Below are positions 11,933 to 22,081 of a DNA stretch of 64,000 bases, in pieces. The stretch comes from Hermatobates lingyangjiaoensis. Lineage: Eukaryota > Arthropoda > Insecta > Hemiptera > Hermatobatidae. The notes under the pieces are model-generated. The model did no database searches and was not told the DNA's origin. It was given only the letters and a program-made list of their open reading frames with translations. Numbering within the stretch: position 1 is the first letter of the stretch; every line of letters begins with the position of its first letter. Both the position numbers and the translations under genes were made by a program. The stretch covers positions 702,501 through 766,500 of the forward strand of contig JAPFBL010000119.1 in the NCBI GenBank assembly GCA_026182355.1. The letters run 5' to 3'.

Positions 11933-12054
11933 GATCTTAGTCTTCTTTTCCATTTCATATTGCGATTTGATCATATATATTTATAAAACTTCAAATTAAT
12001 CAAACTTTTATAGTCTGTGTGGGCAGTTTCTTCAATTAGTATATATATATATAT

Positions 12055-12375
12055 AAATGTATATATATCCTCTTCTTCTTTTTAATCGAGGTTTGGGCTA
12101 ACTTGAAACAATACATCTTTATGCCGACGTTTCGTTTATATTTGTTGATAACTTTAGGACTAGGTATTTTGCTATTGCAAGGAAATAGCTACATAACCGT
12201 ATATTAAAATCAGCCTATAGTGTAATATTTTATTATTATTATTATTTGTATTATTATTTCCTTGCAATGGCAAAATACCAAGACTTGAAGTTGTTTATAA
12301 ATAGACGAAACGTCGGCTTAAAAGTGTTGTATTGTTTGAAGCTAGACCAAACCTCGATAAAAAAGAAAATAAGTG
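12055..12375. mobile_element. PLE terminal pair, GAAACGTC family, inverted
   Basis: Left part (about 12085-12190, minus) and right part (about 12258-12360, plus) are inverted copies sharing ACCAAACCTCGAT, GAAACGTCGGCTTA and AAAATACCAAG type blocks. On the plus strand TTGAAGTTGTTTATAAATAG is followed by ACGAAACGTC: stem II GTTTAT/ATAGAC and GAAA survive but CTGANGA has become TTGAAGT. The ACCAAACCTCGATAAAAAAG block recurs alone at about 38475. Confidence 0.55.
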
Positions 12376-12536
12376 TTCAGTATATGTGGTCGCGACAAGA
12401 AAATAATTTTTATTTACACATGTATATTACAACATATTTCTACTTGGTGAAGAGGTGGTCGAAATGTGGTGATGAGTTTATGTGATCCCTGTTATGTCCT
12501 TTTTTTTTGGAACATTAGTTTAAAATAACGATTGTA

Positions 12537-12647
12537 GTAATGGAGAAAATATATTCGAGAAATTGAGAGACTCAATAGAAAAGTTGTGAAATTAAAAATA
12601 GGCATATAATTTAACAAGACATGCATTAACGAATGTCTGCTTCCTAA

Positions 12648-12690
<43 letters not shown>
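12537..12690 (+). pseudogene. PLE 5' reading-frame remnant plus (TA)n
   Basis: The translation contains FNKTCINECLLPKYI, with stops upstream, matching FNKTCINEGLLPKYI in the PLE at 18466-18654. The LLPKY motif runs directly into a 35-bp (TA)n tract, as in the other PLE starts of this window. Confidence 0.6.
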
Positions 12691-12693
<3 letters not shown>

Positions 12694-12699
12694 GAGTGT

Positions 12700-14190
12700 G
12701 TGTGTAGTCTTTCTTAGATTGAAAGACTGAGTGGTCTTGGAGAGTGGCACATGGTTTTCATTGAGTCAGATTGCTTACAGCAAGCCGAGATCCACATCTT
12801 TCCAATGGTTTGTATCGCTGCAGTATTAGTTACTGTGGGCATTGTAATGACTGTTGTTTCAAGTTGGAGAGCACTTGTTTGTGTCTGCTCACTTTAGAAG
12901 GTCTATTGGAATATTGATGAGTGACAGTCTCTGACACAGGGGACTGCATGACATTACTCTCCCACTTGCTTTAAGTGGATCTTCCTTTCTTTTAGTTCTA
13001 CCATTATCCGCTAGGAGCACTATCTACCTACATCTTTATAATAATTTTCTTCTATTAAATCCGATAATGCATTTAAGAAATATACTAAAAAGAAAAAAAA
13101 TCAATATTGTATTCTTTTTATTAGTCAATTAACATCAATGACATAAGTCATTATCAGAATTTTCCAGCGTAAACAATTCAGTGAAGAGGCTTTTACGTTA
13201 ACGAATCTCTTGACTGTTACAAGGTGAAATACTATTTCCATTGCTAAGGAGTAATAAGTGAATAATTCAAAGGAAAACACTTCCATTAATAAATACTTTT
13301 TAGTTTATATATAACGCTTATCATGATGCGTAACCATATTATTATAATTAGCTAAAAACAGAGTAGTAAATAATATTGTGAATTAAAAATTTAATTAACA
13401 AGAGATTTGAATGATTTTGTAAGTTTTACACTGAGTGTACTTTTAAAAGAACCACTTGTAAAATGGATTGTGGTTATACATGATGAAGCATAAAAGGTTA
13501 TGTGTAAATTCATAAATCTCCACAATAGAATAAAGATTCTTTATTTTGCTTGAAAGCAATTAATTTTTACTATTGAACTACATATATTAAATAAACACAT
13601 TATAATGCAGGCAAACATACTCAAAATTTGCTTCAAACATATAAGAGTTTACTACAACTAACAAAAATACTGACAATATTTAATGTTGTTCTTCTGTAAC
13701 ACTGAAAATATTTAAAGCTGTCTGTGTGTAACATACTGAAGGCATTTAATGTTGTTCATCTGTAAAGTTCAGAATGTTGAATAAAGATGACTATGTAGAT
13801 GGCTGAAAGACTAAGACAAAAAAAAATAATTAGGAACTGATATCTCCTCAATTTATCTGTATGTTTTGTCGTAGAGCCCCTAAAAGTTGATAATTTATAA
13901 CTTAATATATTTTGATAATTTGAGAATTGATAAACATCTCTCTTTATTGTACTTTCGATCTCTAGAAAAAAAATAGTAGGACACTTTGTTGTTTTAGTGT
14001 GTAGGCGTTCCTTTGTTTATGAAAAAAAAAAAAAGAATTGGTCAGACCTGAGTAGAAGTGGTTAGAGGTGGTCCTCATCAATGAACCCTGAATCCCTTTG
14101 ACCTTGGTTGTTTGATTTCTCATGACTATGATAGTGTAAATGACATAAAAAAACGTAGGCCTCTTGATGTACTTAATAAAATAAAAACTA
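12700..14190. other. Mixed-composition DNA, no gene seen
   Basis: 12720-13010 is GC-richer than its surroundings but shows no recognisable element; the remainder is AT-rich with no feature. Confidence 0.35.
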
Positions 14191-14199
14191 CCAGTATAT

Positions 14200-14310
14200 A
14201 TATATACTTAAAATAAACTGGGACACATAGAAAGAAACATAACGGTCGTCCTCAGGAGAAGAAGTGAATTGACGGAGGGACGACAGTGAACTAAAGAACT
14301 CACTGGGAGA
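14200..14310 (-). mobile_element. Decayed family B PLE terminal fragment
   Basis: On the minus strand CGTCCCTCCGTCAATTCACT, CTCCTGAGGACGACCG and a TCTATGTGTC-like tail match the family B copy at 28350-28450. GAAA and the 3' side of stem II are deleted. Confidence 0.55.
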
Positions 14311-14438
14311 GGGCTAAAGCAGTGCTGCCGCGAAAGAGAAAATTTGAGTTTATAAGTATGTTTCTTTTCTCTGTGTGTTACTCTTCTTTAATTTTGAACT
14401 TGTATTGTGTCCAGTTTGGATCGTCTTTCCTTTTATTT

Positions 14439-14439
<1 letters not shown>

Positions 14440-14488
<49 letters not shown>
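14440..14488. repeat. (TA)n microsatellite
   Basis: Uninterrupted (TA)n; a family A PLE fragment begins immediately after it. Confidence 0.95.
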
Positions 14489-14490
<2 letters not shown>

Positions 14491-14507
14491 AGTTGGGGTT
14501 TTTGACT

Positions 14508-14536
14508 CTGACGAAGACCGCTTGTTACGGTTGAAA
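14508..14536 (+). ncRNA. Hammerhead ribozyme motif, family A, solo copy
   Basis: CTGACGA 14508-14514 and GAAA 14533-14536, with stem II GACCG/CGGTT and stem III AGATCT. The family A tail (CCCATTTCATATTGTGGTTT) follows, then (TA)n. A single arm, not part of an inverted pair. Confidence 0.75.
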
Positions 14537-14646
14537 GATCTTAGTATTTTTTCCCATTTCATATTGTGGTTTGAGCATTTATATATATATATATTAAACC
14601 GTTGAGTTGCAGTTTACTTCTCACTGTCAGCACTTTGTTCTTCTTT

Positions 14647-14668
14647 CTGATGACCGTGGATGTTGAAA
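14647..14668 (+). ncRNA. Hammerhead ribozyme motif, family B
   Basis: CTGATGA 14647-14653 and GAAA 14665-14668, followed by TATCGAAGTGAG and a T-rich tail with CTGTGTT ending in (TA)n. CACTT upstream can pair with AAGTG downstream (stem I). Stem II is degraded. Confidence 0.6.
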
Positions 14669-14715
14669 TATCGAAGTGAGTTCTATAGAGACTTTCTCTC
14701 TTCTTTCCTGTGTTC

Positions 14716-14718
<3 letters not shown>

Positions 14719-14759
<41 letters not shown>
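14719..14759. repeat. (TA)n microsatellite
   Basis: Uninterrupted TA run directly after a family B hammerhead tail. Confidence 0.95.
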
Positions 14760-14763
<4 letters not shown>

Positions 14764-14859
14764 TTTATTCAAACAGAGGTTTGAAAAATGTTTCATTCAC
14801 TTATACTCCGCCTTCTATAATTCAAATATTCATCATAATAACTTAAAAAATGGATTTCT

Positions 14860-15440
14860 GGAGGATTCAGCCCAAATAATTAACTACTGATTATAAGCCA
14901 ACGTTTTATCAAAAATTATTCGGAACTTTCAAGGCTAAAAAAATGTATTTAAAACATACGTACTGAAAACAAGTATTCAGAATAACAACCAACAAAAAAC
15001 AAAAACAAAATAGTCAGAATTTACAAATAATTTGTTTATATTTCTCTTGTTTGCATTGTTTGAATTTTTGCTTATTGTGTTTTATGTTTTCTGTTCATTA
15101 AACGTTATGTAGAGGTATCCTTGAAGAGTTATTTTGCAGTATTGCTTATCTGTTTAAAATTGTTTTACTTAATAATTAATAAAAGTAATATATTTAAAAA
15201 AACATTTTTGTTGTATTAAAAAAAAAGAATAATGTATATTTTTGTTTTCTTTTACCTTATTTGTTGTTTGTGCTTATTGTGTTTTTTTTGTTTTCTTTTG
15301 GTTGATATTCTTTGTATGTAGTTCTTTCAATACTTACGTTTTCAATAAATTATTTGTATCATTGAAAATGACAAAAAAAAAATTCTTGAAACGTCGGCTT
15401 ATAAACAGGAGTAGTTAATTCTTTGAACTAAATCTTCATG
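14860..15440. mobile_element. Decayed inverted PLE ends, GAAACGTC family
   Basis: AATTAACTACTGATTATAAG (14877) and, in reverse, AATTAACTACTCCTGTTTAT (near 15418) are inverted relatives. The right one contains GAAACGTCGGCTTATAAAC on the plus strand. The interior is AT-rich with no coding frame. Confidence 0.4.
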
Positions 15441-17000
15441 AATCCCATTTCTCGTTTTAAGAATCAGTGCTCGAAAAGCTATTTCAATATCATTATCATG
15501 ATGACAATATTTCTTATTAATATAGGTATTTAGTCACTAATTTTATATATTTATTAACAAATATAGTGATTAATGTAATAAATGAAAGGAGACTGTTTAA
15601 TGGGAATCAGAAGCTGCGTGAAAGAGCAGTGTTGTCTAATTTGATAACATTATTATCGTCAAAACTGTGCAAATAAATGAAGATTTCTGTTTGATTTATT
15701 TAATTCTTGGTCGTAAATGTCAAGGGTATTGACTATCTGAGCAAAGATACTAATTTAGAAAACAAAACAAGAGGTACATGCTTTTTCTCTCCTCTTATAT
15801 ATACATCAAGAAATTTTTATGTCCAGCAAAAAACACCAGAGTCAGAAACGCTTTCTAAATAACAAATAAATGTGTAATTTTTTTTTGTTTTATGCCAAAT
15901 ATTTTATAACATATATATTATGTGCAATATCAAAATAAAAAAGTTATGATTAATGAATTTTCCTCAACTTCACGCTGTTTACTTTTCTCTGAAAGATTAA
16001 AGAGGAATTAAAATTAAATGGTTTTTAATTCAAACTTATTTTTTTGAAAAGCTATTGTTTCGTATATTTAATTTATTTTTATTTATAATTATAATTGCAA
16101 TAAAAACGTAACAATGTATATACAAAAAATAATACTATGAAGTAATTCCTTCTTTGCATATATGCAACAAATATTATATTTAGCAGTAATCGGGAAAAAG
16201 GTGACTGAGATAACAAGTCATAATTATAATAGTATAATTGTGAATACTATAACATCATGTATTATTTCTTTTATGTAGTTATAATATAATGGTCTTTAAG
16301 CCATTATATTATAATGTAACAAAAAATACCACATATTTCACATATATGTGATGTAATAGTAAACAACACAGACTCGCAATAAAAAAAAGATAGAGAAAAA
16401 ATACGCGGCAAATAAATTTTGTCATCTCATTCATTATCTGTTATCCTTGTCGTTTTGGATGTATAAGGTTTTTATATCATTTGGTTTCATATACATATGG
16501 TTTTATCTTAGTCATCTATATAGTAATAAAAACTACTTTTACTATATATCAATAAATAATAGCCTTATTTCTTTATATAAGTATCATCTCTGTTGTTAAA
16601 ACATGTCTTGTTACAAGAAATGATTTCTTATATGGATAAAAGATACATCAGTTTTACCAGAGTGATGTTGCAACTACATTAGTTTAAACCACATTTCTTT
16701 TGTAGTAGGAATTTTATTTTTTTAATTTTAGAAACAAACTTCTAGTTTTGTTTTTGTTGTAGAAATTTAACTCTACTTATATGTGGAATCCTAAGTTTAT
16801 TTAGAATAGTAATCTTCTAAAAATATATATATAGTCAGAGCGAACTAATAGAGTCAGTCAATCATCATAACTGCTAGACCAAACTATTTCTTTGAAACTT
16901 TTAACATGTATATTCCTCTATCATTTTCAATAATTGATAATATTTTGAAAGATTCATTGAAAATAATTTTATATACATAACAAGATTTTACAAATAGCAT
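15441..17000. other. AT-rich DNA with one small hairpin
   Basis: Only one structure noted: near 16277-16320, TTATAATATAATGG and CCATTATATTATAA form a 14-bp stem with an 8-nt loop. No gene is seen. Confidence 0.4.
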
Positions 17001-17445
17001 GTGGAATTAAAATCAATGTATAATCCATGGGAAGAAAATCAGAAAAATGACTAAAATCTTTCAAACAAATCAAGTAGTCTTTGATAGAGTCTTACTGACA
17101 CTGATCAATATCAGGAATCAGTATCAGCGTGTTGATACTTCGTGAGAGTCTCAGTGATACCGATCATTATCAGCAATCAGTATCAGCGTGCTCATACTTC
17201 GTGAGAGACTCAGTGATACCGATCAGTATCAGCAATCAGTATCAGCGTGCTGATACTTCGTCAGAGTCTTACTGATACCGATCACTATCAGCGTGCTGAT
17301 ACTTCGTGAGAGTCTCAGTGATACCGATCAGTATCAGCAATCAGTATCAGCGTGCTGATACTTCGTCAGATTCTTACTGATACCGATCAGTACCTGTTAC
17401 TGATCAGTATCAGTGAGACTCTGACGAAGACTACCCGTTTGTTTG
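17000..17445. repeat. 59-bp minisatellite expanded inside a family A PLE hairpin
   Basis: The outer parts (ATGACTAAAATCTTTCAAAC near 17048, GACTCTGACGAAGACTACCC near 17410) are left and right arms of a diverged family A terminal pair. Between them, about 17091-17400, is a tandem array with unit starts at 17150, 17209, 17268, 17314 and 17373, that is 59, 59, 46 and 59 bases. Units are built from TGATACCGATCAGTATCAG and CAGCGTGCTGATACTTCGT(C/G)AGAG. Confidence 0.75.
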
Positions 17446-17506
17446 TACATTCCTATTGTTAATATTATTATTACATAATATAATAATATATAAATATAAT
17501 TGTAGT

Positions 17507-17509
<3 letters not shown>

Positions 17510-17562
<53 letters not shown>
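17510..17562. repeat. (TA)n microsatellite
   Basis: 53-bp (TA)n tract next to the minisatellite-bearing PLE end. Confidence 0.95.
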
Positions 17563-17565
<3 letters not shown>

Positions 17566-17824
17566 ATACATAAATAATACAATGTAACAAACAGTTGTGG
17601 GAAGTTATGGTAAGACTTTAAGCAAAAAATTTGTGTAAAATATTGTAGGGTCACAGAAATTTAACTGTGTAAACAGTCTATAGTGTATCAAGTATCTCTT
17701 GAAAAATATGCTTTAAGAATTGAATATAAGCACATTTAGATATTATAAACCAAATTTATAATTTAACTGTATGATTGCCTTTTTCACGTGGACTTTTTTT
17801 TTTATTATGAATCAAAATGGTATT

Positions 17825-18180
17825 CCCCCCACGGACCATTAAGCAATGCTGAATGGGACTTTTGCGCAGGGTTTCGCAAAATAAGGATGTATTAGCGAGG
17901 GTTTTGGCGAATGGCTCGGCGAGCCAGCCAGGAGGGAGGCGGAAGTGCAGTGGACTGTGCCAGTTGCATCATCTCACTTTCTCCACATTACTGCTCGGCC
18001 CAGTTCCCTGGCTTCCTAGATTCCTACTCTCGAGAAAATATGTCGTTCCTTTAACTGCCCCATTACGTCATGCTGCCCTCTACCCCTTACCTCTAATTGC
18101 ATTGATTCAATCACTGATATCTATCTTTCAGTCCATCAACCTCTATAGACCTTTAATCCTTTTTTTCTTTTTTTTTTTTT
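17825..18180. other. GC-rich block ending in a T12 run
   Basis: Strong compositional break from its surroundings. A 109-codon frame crosses it on the plus strand but ends in a poly-F run and matches nothing I know. Possibly an old transposon or retroposed fragment. Confidence 0.3.
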
Positions 18181-18402
18181 AAACCAGCATTACCGATTTA
18201 ATAAATGACTTTAGTAATTGATCCCTGACTTAAAGATTACTGTCAAATGACTACCGAAGTTGAAAATTAAAGTAGAACATTTTATTAATCTATTGGAGAT
18301 AAATACAGGAAATATGAAAGTATTAACCACAAAAGAATGTTTTTACATATTTTGTTACTTTACCAAAATGTAGACAAAACTACACTTCAATGATATGACA
18401 TC

Positions 18403-18405
<3 letters not shown>

Positions 18406-18455
<50 letters not shown>
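18406..18455. repeat. (TA)n microsatellite
   Basis: 50-bp (TA)n tract directly beyond the LLPKY motif of the minus-strand PLE start. Confidence 0.95.
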
Positions 18456-18463
<8 letters not shown>

Positions 18464-18465
18464 TT

Positions 18466-18655
18466 GGGGAGCAGGCCTTCATTTATACACGTTTTATTAA
18501 AAGTAATGCCCAATTTAACTTTTACACTTTTTCTTATCCGTTTTTCAAGTGTTCTCATACTTGACTTCCATGGTTCTGGAACTAAAAACATAAGTTCACC
18601 AAAATTTTTATTACTATACACCGACATGTTTCGGTCATCGTTGACCATTTTCAAG
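18466..18655 (-). pseudogene. PLE-1 5' reading-frame segment (RNMS...LLPKY), left arm
   Basis: Read on the minus strand, the frame begins within a degenerate hammerhead: GGTC(aacgat)GACC as stem II, then GAAACATGTC, which encodes RNMS. It continues with FGELMFLVPEPWK, a basic helix (KRIRKSVKVKLGI) and FNKTCINEGLLPKYIH, then runs into (TA)n. The first ribozyme box is mutated (TTGAAAA). This is the start of a PLE unit whose body is absent beyond the TA tract. Confidence 0.7.
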
Positions 18656-18802
18656 GTTAAAGAATATATAAAATTATTAATGATCGAAAAGTGAATAACA
18701 ATTAAAATAAACTAAAATAAACATAACGAGTCCATAACACATATTCACAACTAGGGAGGTTATCAAAGGTAAAGGTATGTTGAGGTTTCACCAGGCTCTT
18801 GG

Positions 18803-19916
18803 TTACCTTCCATCCGTCATTTGTATCTGGGAAGGTAATCGATTAACTTCTATACCTCTCCCAGACTGGTTCGCCTTCTGACTGCCTTCATATAATTTTA
18901 GAATTCTTGAAAATCCTCCTCCTTGGCTGTTAATACTAGGTTGCTTTTCGAGGATCAAGATAGCTTCCAAAATTTGCAATCTGGTGTGGTCATGTTCTTG
19001 TTGTAATATTACAGTATTGTCTGTTAACAATTCCCTGGTTAATTGCACTCCATGTGTTAACCTAACGTGCTCTTTGGGTCCTCCGGATGCCAGATGCATG
19101 GTGAGCCTTCGTGAAAGCGTGGTTGTGGTGGAACCAACGTATTTCGAGCGTAGGGACTCGCAGTTCCCTAATTTGCAGTTAAACTCATATACAACATTAG
19201 TTCTCTGAAGGGTTGCTTTCTTTTGTGGGTTGTTTGTAATTACCATTATTGAAGTGGCAGAGTTGGCATAGTAAATTCGTAATTCTAATCTGTCATCTGG
19301 CTTGAGGCATGATGTATTATTCTTAATAATTCCTTTTAGTATACGTTCATCCGTTTTATAAGCTTCCGAAAACTGGTTTTTATAATATACTAAATGTGTT
19401 GCGCCTTTGTTTTCGGGATTCTGTTGAATATCACTACCATGAAGTTTGTTCAGGCAACCTTTCAAGATGGAATCGAATTGTCGATTACTATATCCGTTGT
19501 TAATAAGGACTTCTTTGAGCTATCTGCTTCTTGTTTGAATAATTCCCAACTAGATGACGTCTTATACGCTCTTCGAATGAGGGTTTTAATCATGCCGTCC
19601 TTATATCTGTCAGGGCATTCACTTTTAGCGTTTAAAAGTATTCCACTATTCGTAGACTTTACAAACACTGAAGTGACAAAAGTCTGGTTTTCTCCATTAC
19701 TCTTTATTTTAACATCAAGAAAGTCTAAGCTACTGTTGGTTTCCATCTCATATGTAAACTTCAAAACCGATTCAGCTTCAAAAGCAGATTTAATCTCATC
19801 TATATATTCCGGCTTATCCATCATCACAAAGCAGTCATCAACGTACCTACAATATATATGAGGCTTCCAGGTTGGATTTCTAGCGATAATCGAATTCTCT
19901 AGGTTGCACATATAAA
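18803..19916 (-). pseudogene. PLE-1 RT C-terminal part and GIY-YIG endonuclease, frameshifted
   Basis: The minus strand reads first a reverse-transcriptase piece with the catalytic motif YVDD (CRYVDDCFVMM) and the downstream SSLDFLDVKI block, then a GIY-YIG-type domain: VVYEFNC, CKLGNC, SKYVGSTTTTLSRRL and, further on, the acidic LEAILI helix. The RT frame stops at about 19462 and the endonuclease continues in another frame; the switch lies near 19520, so there is one frameshift. The RT is cut off at 19916, where the unique 451-bp centre meets the plus arm, so the finger and early palm motifs are missing. Known PLE proteins have RT then GIY-YIG; this copy cannot encode an intact one. Confidence 0.8.
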
Positions 19917-20579
19917 TTGAAAGGTTGCCTGAACAAACTTCATGGTAGTGATATTCAACAGAATCCCGAAAACAAAGGCGCAACACATTTAGTATATTAT
20001 AAAAACCAGTTTTCGGAAGCTTATAAAACGGATGAACGTATACTAAAAGGAATTATTAAGAATAATACATCATGCCTCAAGCCAGATGACAGATTAGAAT
20101 TACGAATTTACTATGCCAACTCTGCCACTTCAATAATGGTAATTACAAACAACCCACAAAAGAAAGCAACCCTTCAGAGAACTAATGTTGTATATGAGTT
20201 TAACTGCAAATTAGGGAACTGCGAGTCCCTACGCTCGAAATACGTTGGTTCCACCACAACCACGCTTTCACGAAGGCTCACCATGCATCTGGCATCCGGA
20301 GGACCCAAAGAGCACGTTAGGTTAACACATGGAGTGCAATTAACCAGGGAATTGTTAACAGACAATACTGTAATATTACAACAAGAACATGACCACACCA
20401 GATTGCAAATTTTGGAAGCTATCTTGATCCTCGAAAAGCAACCTAGTATTAACAGCCAAGGAGGAGGATTTTCAAGAATTCTAAAATTATATGAAGGCAG
20501 TCAGAAGGCGAACCAGTCTGGGAGAGGTATAGAAGTTAATCGATTACCTTCCCAGATACAAATGACGGATGGAAGGTAA
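19917..20579 (+). pseudogene. PLE-1 GIY-YIG endonuclease region, right arm
   Basis: A 220-codon open frame (non-ATG start, TTG) identical in translation to the minus copy at 18803-19465. It carries VVYEFNC, then SKYVGSTTTTLSRRLTMHL, a variant GIY-YIG core in which the first G-I is replaced, and LEAILILEKQ with the likely metal-binding Glu. No RT precedes it: homology starts exactly at the inversion point. It ends about 150 bp before the ribozyme-like core at 20727. Confidence 0.8.
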
Positions 20580-20726
20580 CCAAGAGCCTGGTGAAACCTC
20601 AACATACCTTTACCTTTGATAACCTCCCTAGTTGTGAATATGTGTTATGGACTCGTTATGTTTATTTTAGTTTATTTTAATTGTTATTCACTTTTCGATC
20701 ATTAATAATTTTATATATTCTTTAAC

Positions 20727-20893
20727 CTTGAAAATGGTCAACGATGACCGAAACATGTCGGTGTATAGTAATAAAAATTTTGGTGAACTTATGTTTTTAG
20801 TTCCAGAACCATGGAAGTCAAGTATGAGAACACTTGAAAAACGGATAAGAAAAAGTGTAAAAGTTAAATTGGGCATTACTTTTAATAAAACGT
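20727..20893 (+). pseudogene. PLE-1 hammerhead remnant and 5' frame segment, right arm
   Basis: Mirror of the left-arm segment. CTTGAAAATGGTC...GACCGAAACATGTC keeps stem II, GAAA and the GUC triplet but has lost CTGANGA. The frame reads RNMSV, then FGELMFLVPEPWK and FNKT, where it is cut at 20893 by the head-to-head junction with PLE-2. Confidence 0.7.
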
Positions 20894-21076
20894 ATATATG
20901 TAAGTTGGAAGCAGTCCTTCATTTAAAAATATATTGTTAAATAACACCCCATGTTTGGCTTGTATCTGTTTCTTACACAATTTCTCCAGTTTCCGGAATT
21001 CCTTCCTCGTCTCTTCATTAAAACTATAAAGCTTATCACCAATATTGCTAGTCGACATGTTTCGAATGTACCACAT
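20890..21076 (-). pseudogene. PLE-2 5' reading-frame segment (RNMS...LLPTY)
   Basis: On the minus strand a 64-codon frame reads MWYIRNMSTS, then IGDKLYSFNEETRKEFRKL, a Lys-rich stretch and LNEGLLPTYIYT. It matches the layout but not the sequence of PLE-1, so it is a different family. Its first codons overlap the intact hammerhead at 21086-21060: the ribozyme's GAAACATGTC encodes RNMS. The segment abuts the PLE-1 right arm at 20893. Confidence 0.7.
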
Positions 21077-21086
21077 TCATCATCAG
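21060..21086 (-). ncRNA. Hammerhead ribozyme overlapping the PLE-2 start codons
   Basis: CTGATGA (21086-21080), one extra T, stem II GAATGT/ACATTC with a 3-nt loop, GAAA (21063-21060), then stem III as the palindrome ACATGT and the cleavage triplet GUC. All core bases are present, making this one of the best motifs in the window. ATG codons of the PLE-2 frame lie in stem II and in stem III. Confidence 0.8.
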
Positions 21087-21226
21087 GATAATGTTAGTTT
21101 ATATATATAGAGGTGGATTACTATTGGAATGTTCACAGGACTCACTATTGGTGGTTGGACTCACCTACTACCTGGCTAATCTGGTTTGGCCTGTTGGAAA
21201 ATAGTTTTAAAATTCGACAAGAATTA

Positions 21227-21560
21227 TTAAGTTGGATATTTATGGCTGGCTCCTTTTTTTCTTTTCTCCTTTTCTTGAATTAATAATGCTTCTAATATTC
21301 GTAATTTAACATGGTTCCTTTCTTTAGCGATAATTTTCGTGGAATTTACCATCATTTCTCTTGTAAGTTTTGTCTTATGGAGTGCTGTTGTATGGCATTT
21401 TGGCGCGCCGGTAGAAAGGTGCATCGTAATTCTTCTTGATAATGAAGTCGTGGTCATTCCTATATATGAGCTTTTACGGGCCTCCCAGCTCCCGATATTA
21501 CATGAGTACTCATATACAAGATTTGTTTCTTTTGATTCTTTTACGCTGGGACTATTTTTC
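21227..21560 (-). pseudogene. PLE-2 GIY-YIG endonuclease fragment
   Basis: On the minus strand LVYEYSCNIG, SSYIGMTTTSLSRRITMHL and LRILEALLIQEKE match the PLE-1 endonuclease region at moderate identity. The frame lacks RT and is joined at about 21565 to an inverted PLE-2 start segment, so only the C-terminal part remains. Downstream, after about 140 bp, come the PLE-2 hammerhead and start region in the same orientation, the same order as in PLE-1. Confidence 0.75.
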
Positions 21561-21574
21561 ATTTGACCCTGCAA

Positions 21575-21690
21575 TCGACTAGCAATATTGGTGATAAGCT
21601 TTATAGTCTTAATGAAGAGGCGAGGAAGGAATTCCGGAAACTGGAGAAATTGTGTAAGAAACAGATACAAGTCAAATAGGGGGCGTTAAC
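21575..21690 (+). pseudogene. PLE-2 5' frame segment, inverted partial copy
   Basis: The plus strand reads SNIGDKLYSLNEEARKEFRK and KKQIQVK followed by a stop; it is the inverted, about 95% identical counterpart of 20940-21056. It ends before the LLPxY motif at a TA-rich tract. Confidence 0.65.
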
Positions 21691-21699
21691 AATATATAT

Positions 21700-21960
21700 A
21701 TTATATATATATATATATATAATTAAAGTTACAGCTAGAGAACACAAGAAAAAGGACGAACACTCACGAATCTCGATTATTTCGGCGTCTTGCCGTCTTC
21801 AGGAGAGTAGAAAGAAAGAAAATAAAATAAAAGGGGAAAGAATGAAGGAACGGAGACGTAAATGCGTCCACTGGCCGATGTAAACTGGCGCGATACAATG
21901 ACACGCAGTGCAGCCATCTTACCAACGTGAACCAGTGTAGGCTGTGAGTTAAACAAATTA
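21700..21960 (-). mobile_element. Family B PLE terminal region
   Basis: On the minus strand the segment runs from upstream GC-containing sequence through CTCTCCTGAAGACGG to a T-rich tail with CTTGTGTTCTC, ending in (TA)n at 21690-21722. This is the family B arrangement seen six more times. Confidence 0.6.
21780..21802 (-). ncRNA. Hammerhead ribozyme motif, family B
   Basis: CTGAAGA (21802-21796), extra C, stem II GGC/GCC with a 5-nt loop, GAAA (21783-21780). Downstream TAATCGAGATTCGTGAG departs from the usual ATATTGAAGTGAG, so stem III is uncertain. Confidence 0.6.
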
Positions 21961-22081
21961 TAAAAGTGATATTTAAGTAAAAGGGAGGAGAAAAGTAAAA
22001 AAGAGAAAGGAAAGGCTTATTTATTTATATATATATATATCAATGATCAAACCATAAATGTGAGAGTTTTTTGAGAGTAAA

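Larger units (their letters stand above)
11746..11990. mobile_element. (TA)n followed by a second family A PLE terminal pair
   Basis: After (TA)n (11746-11780), TTTCACATAAACACGTGAAAT leads into TGATCAAACCACAATATG, a left arm, a short spacer and a right arm ending GATTTGATCATAT. Arms are about 95% identical; the left has lost a few bases in the stem II loop. Confidence 0.8.
18489..20893. mobile_element. PLE-1 inverted duplication, 977-bp identical arms
   Basis: Arms 18489-19465 and 19917-20893 are reverse complements with no indel that I can find (paired positions sum to 39382), separated by 451 bp present only in the minus-oriented copy. Each arm carries the GIY-YIG region, a short 3' UTR, a hammerhead-like core and the start of the next unit's reading frame. 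Penelope copies with inverted or tandem partial repeats are known from Drosophila virilis. Perfect identity means a very recent event, gene conversion or an assembly fold-back. Confidence 0.85.

Noticed and set aside
16277..16320. 14-bp stem hairpin as a regulatory RNA
   Set aside because: A pure AT-rich palindrome in AT-rich DNA; expected by chance and without flanking evidence.
17853..18182. 109-codon open frame in the GC-rich block
   Set aside because: Ends in a poly-Phe run from a T tract; no recognised domain.
14322..18654. Open frames containing long Ile-Tyr runs (for example 14322-14534, 14660-14890, 17654-17397)
   Set aside because: They are translations of (TA)n microsatellites; only the PLE start segment at 18466-18655 has real homology.
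18984..20398. Two identical 74-codon frames antisense to the PLE endonuclease (18984-19208 and 20398-20174)
   Set aside because: Shadows of the GIY-YIG reading frame in the inverted arms.
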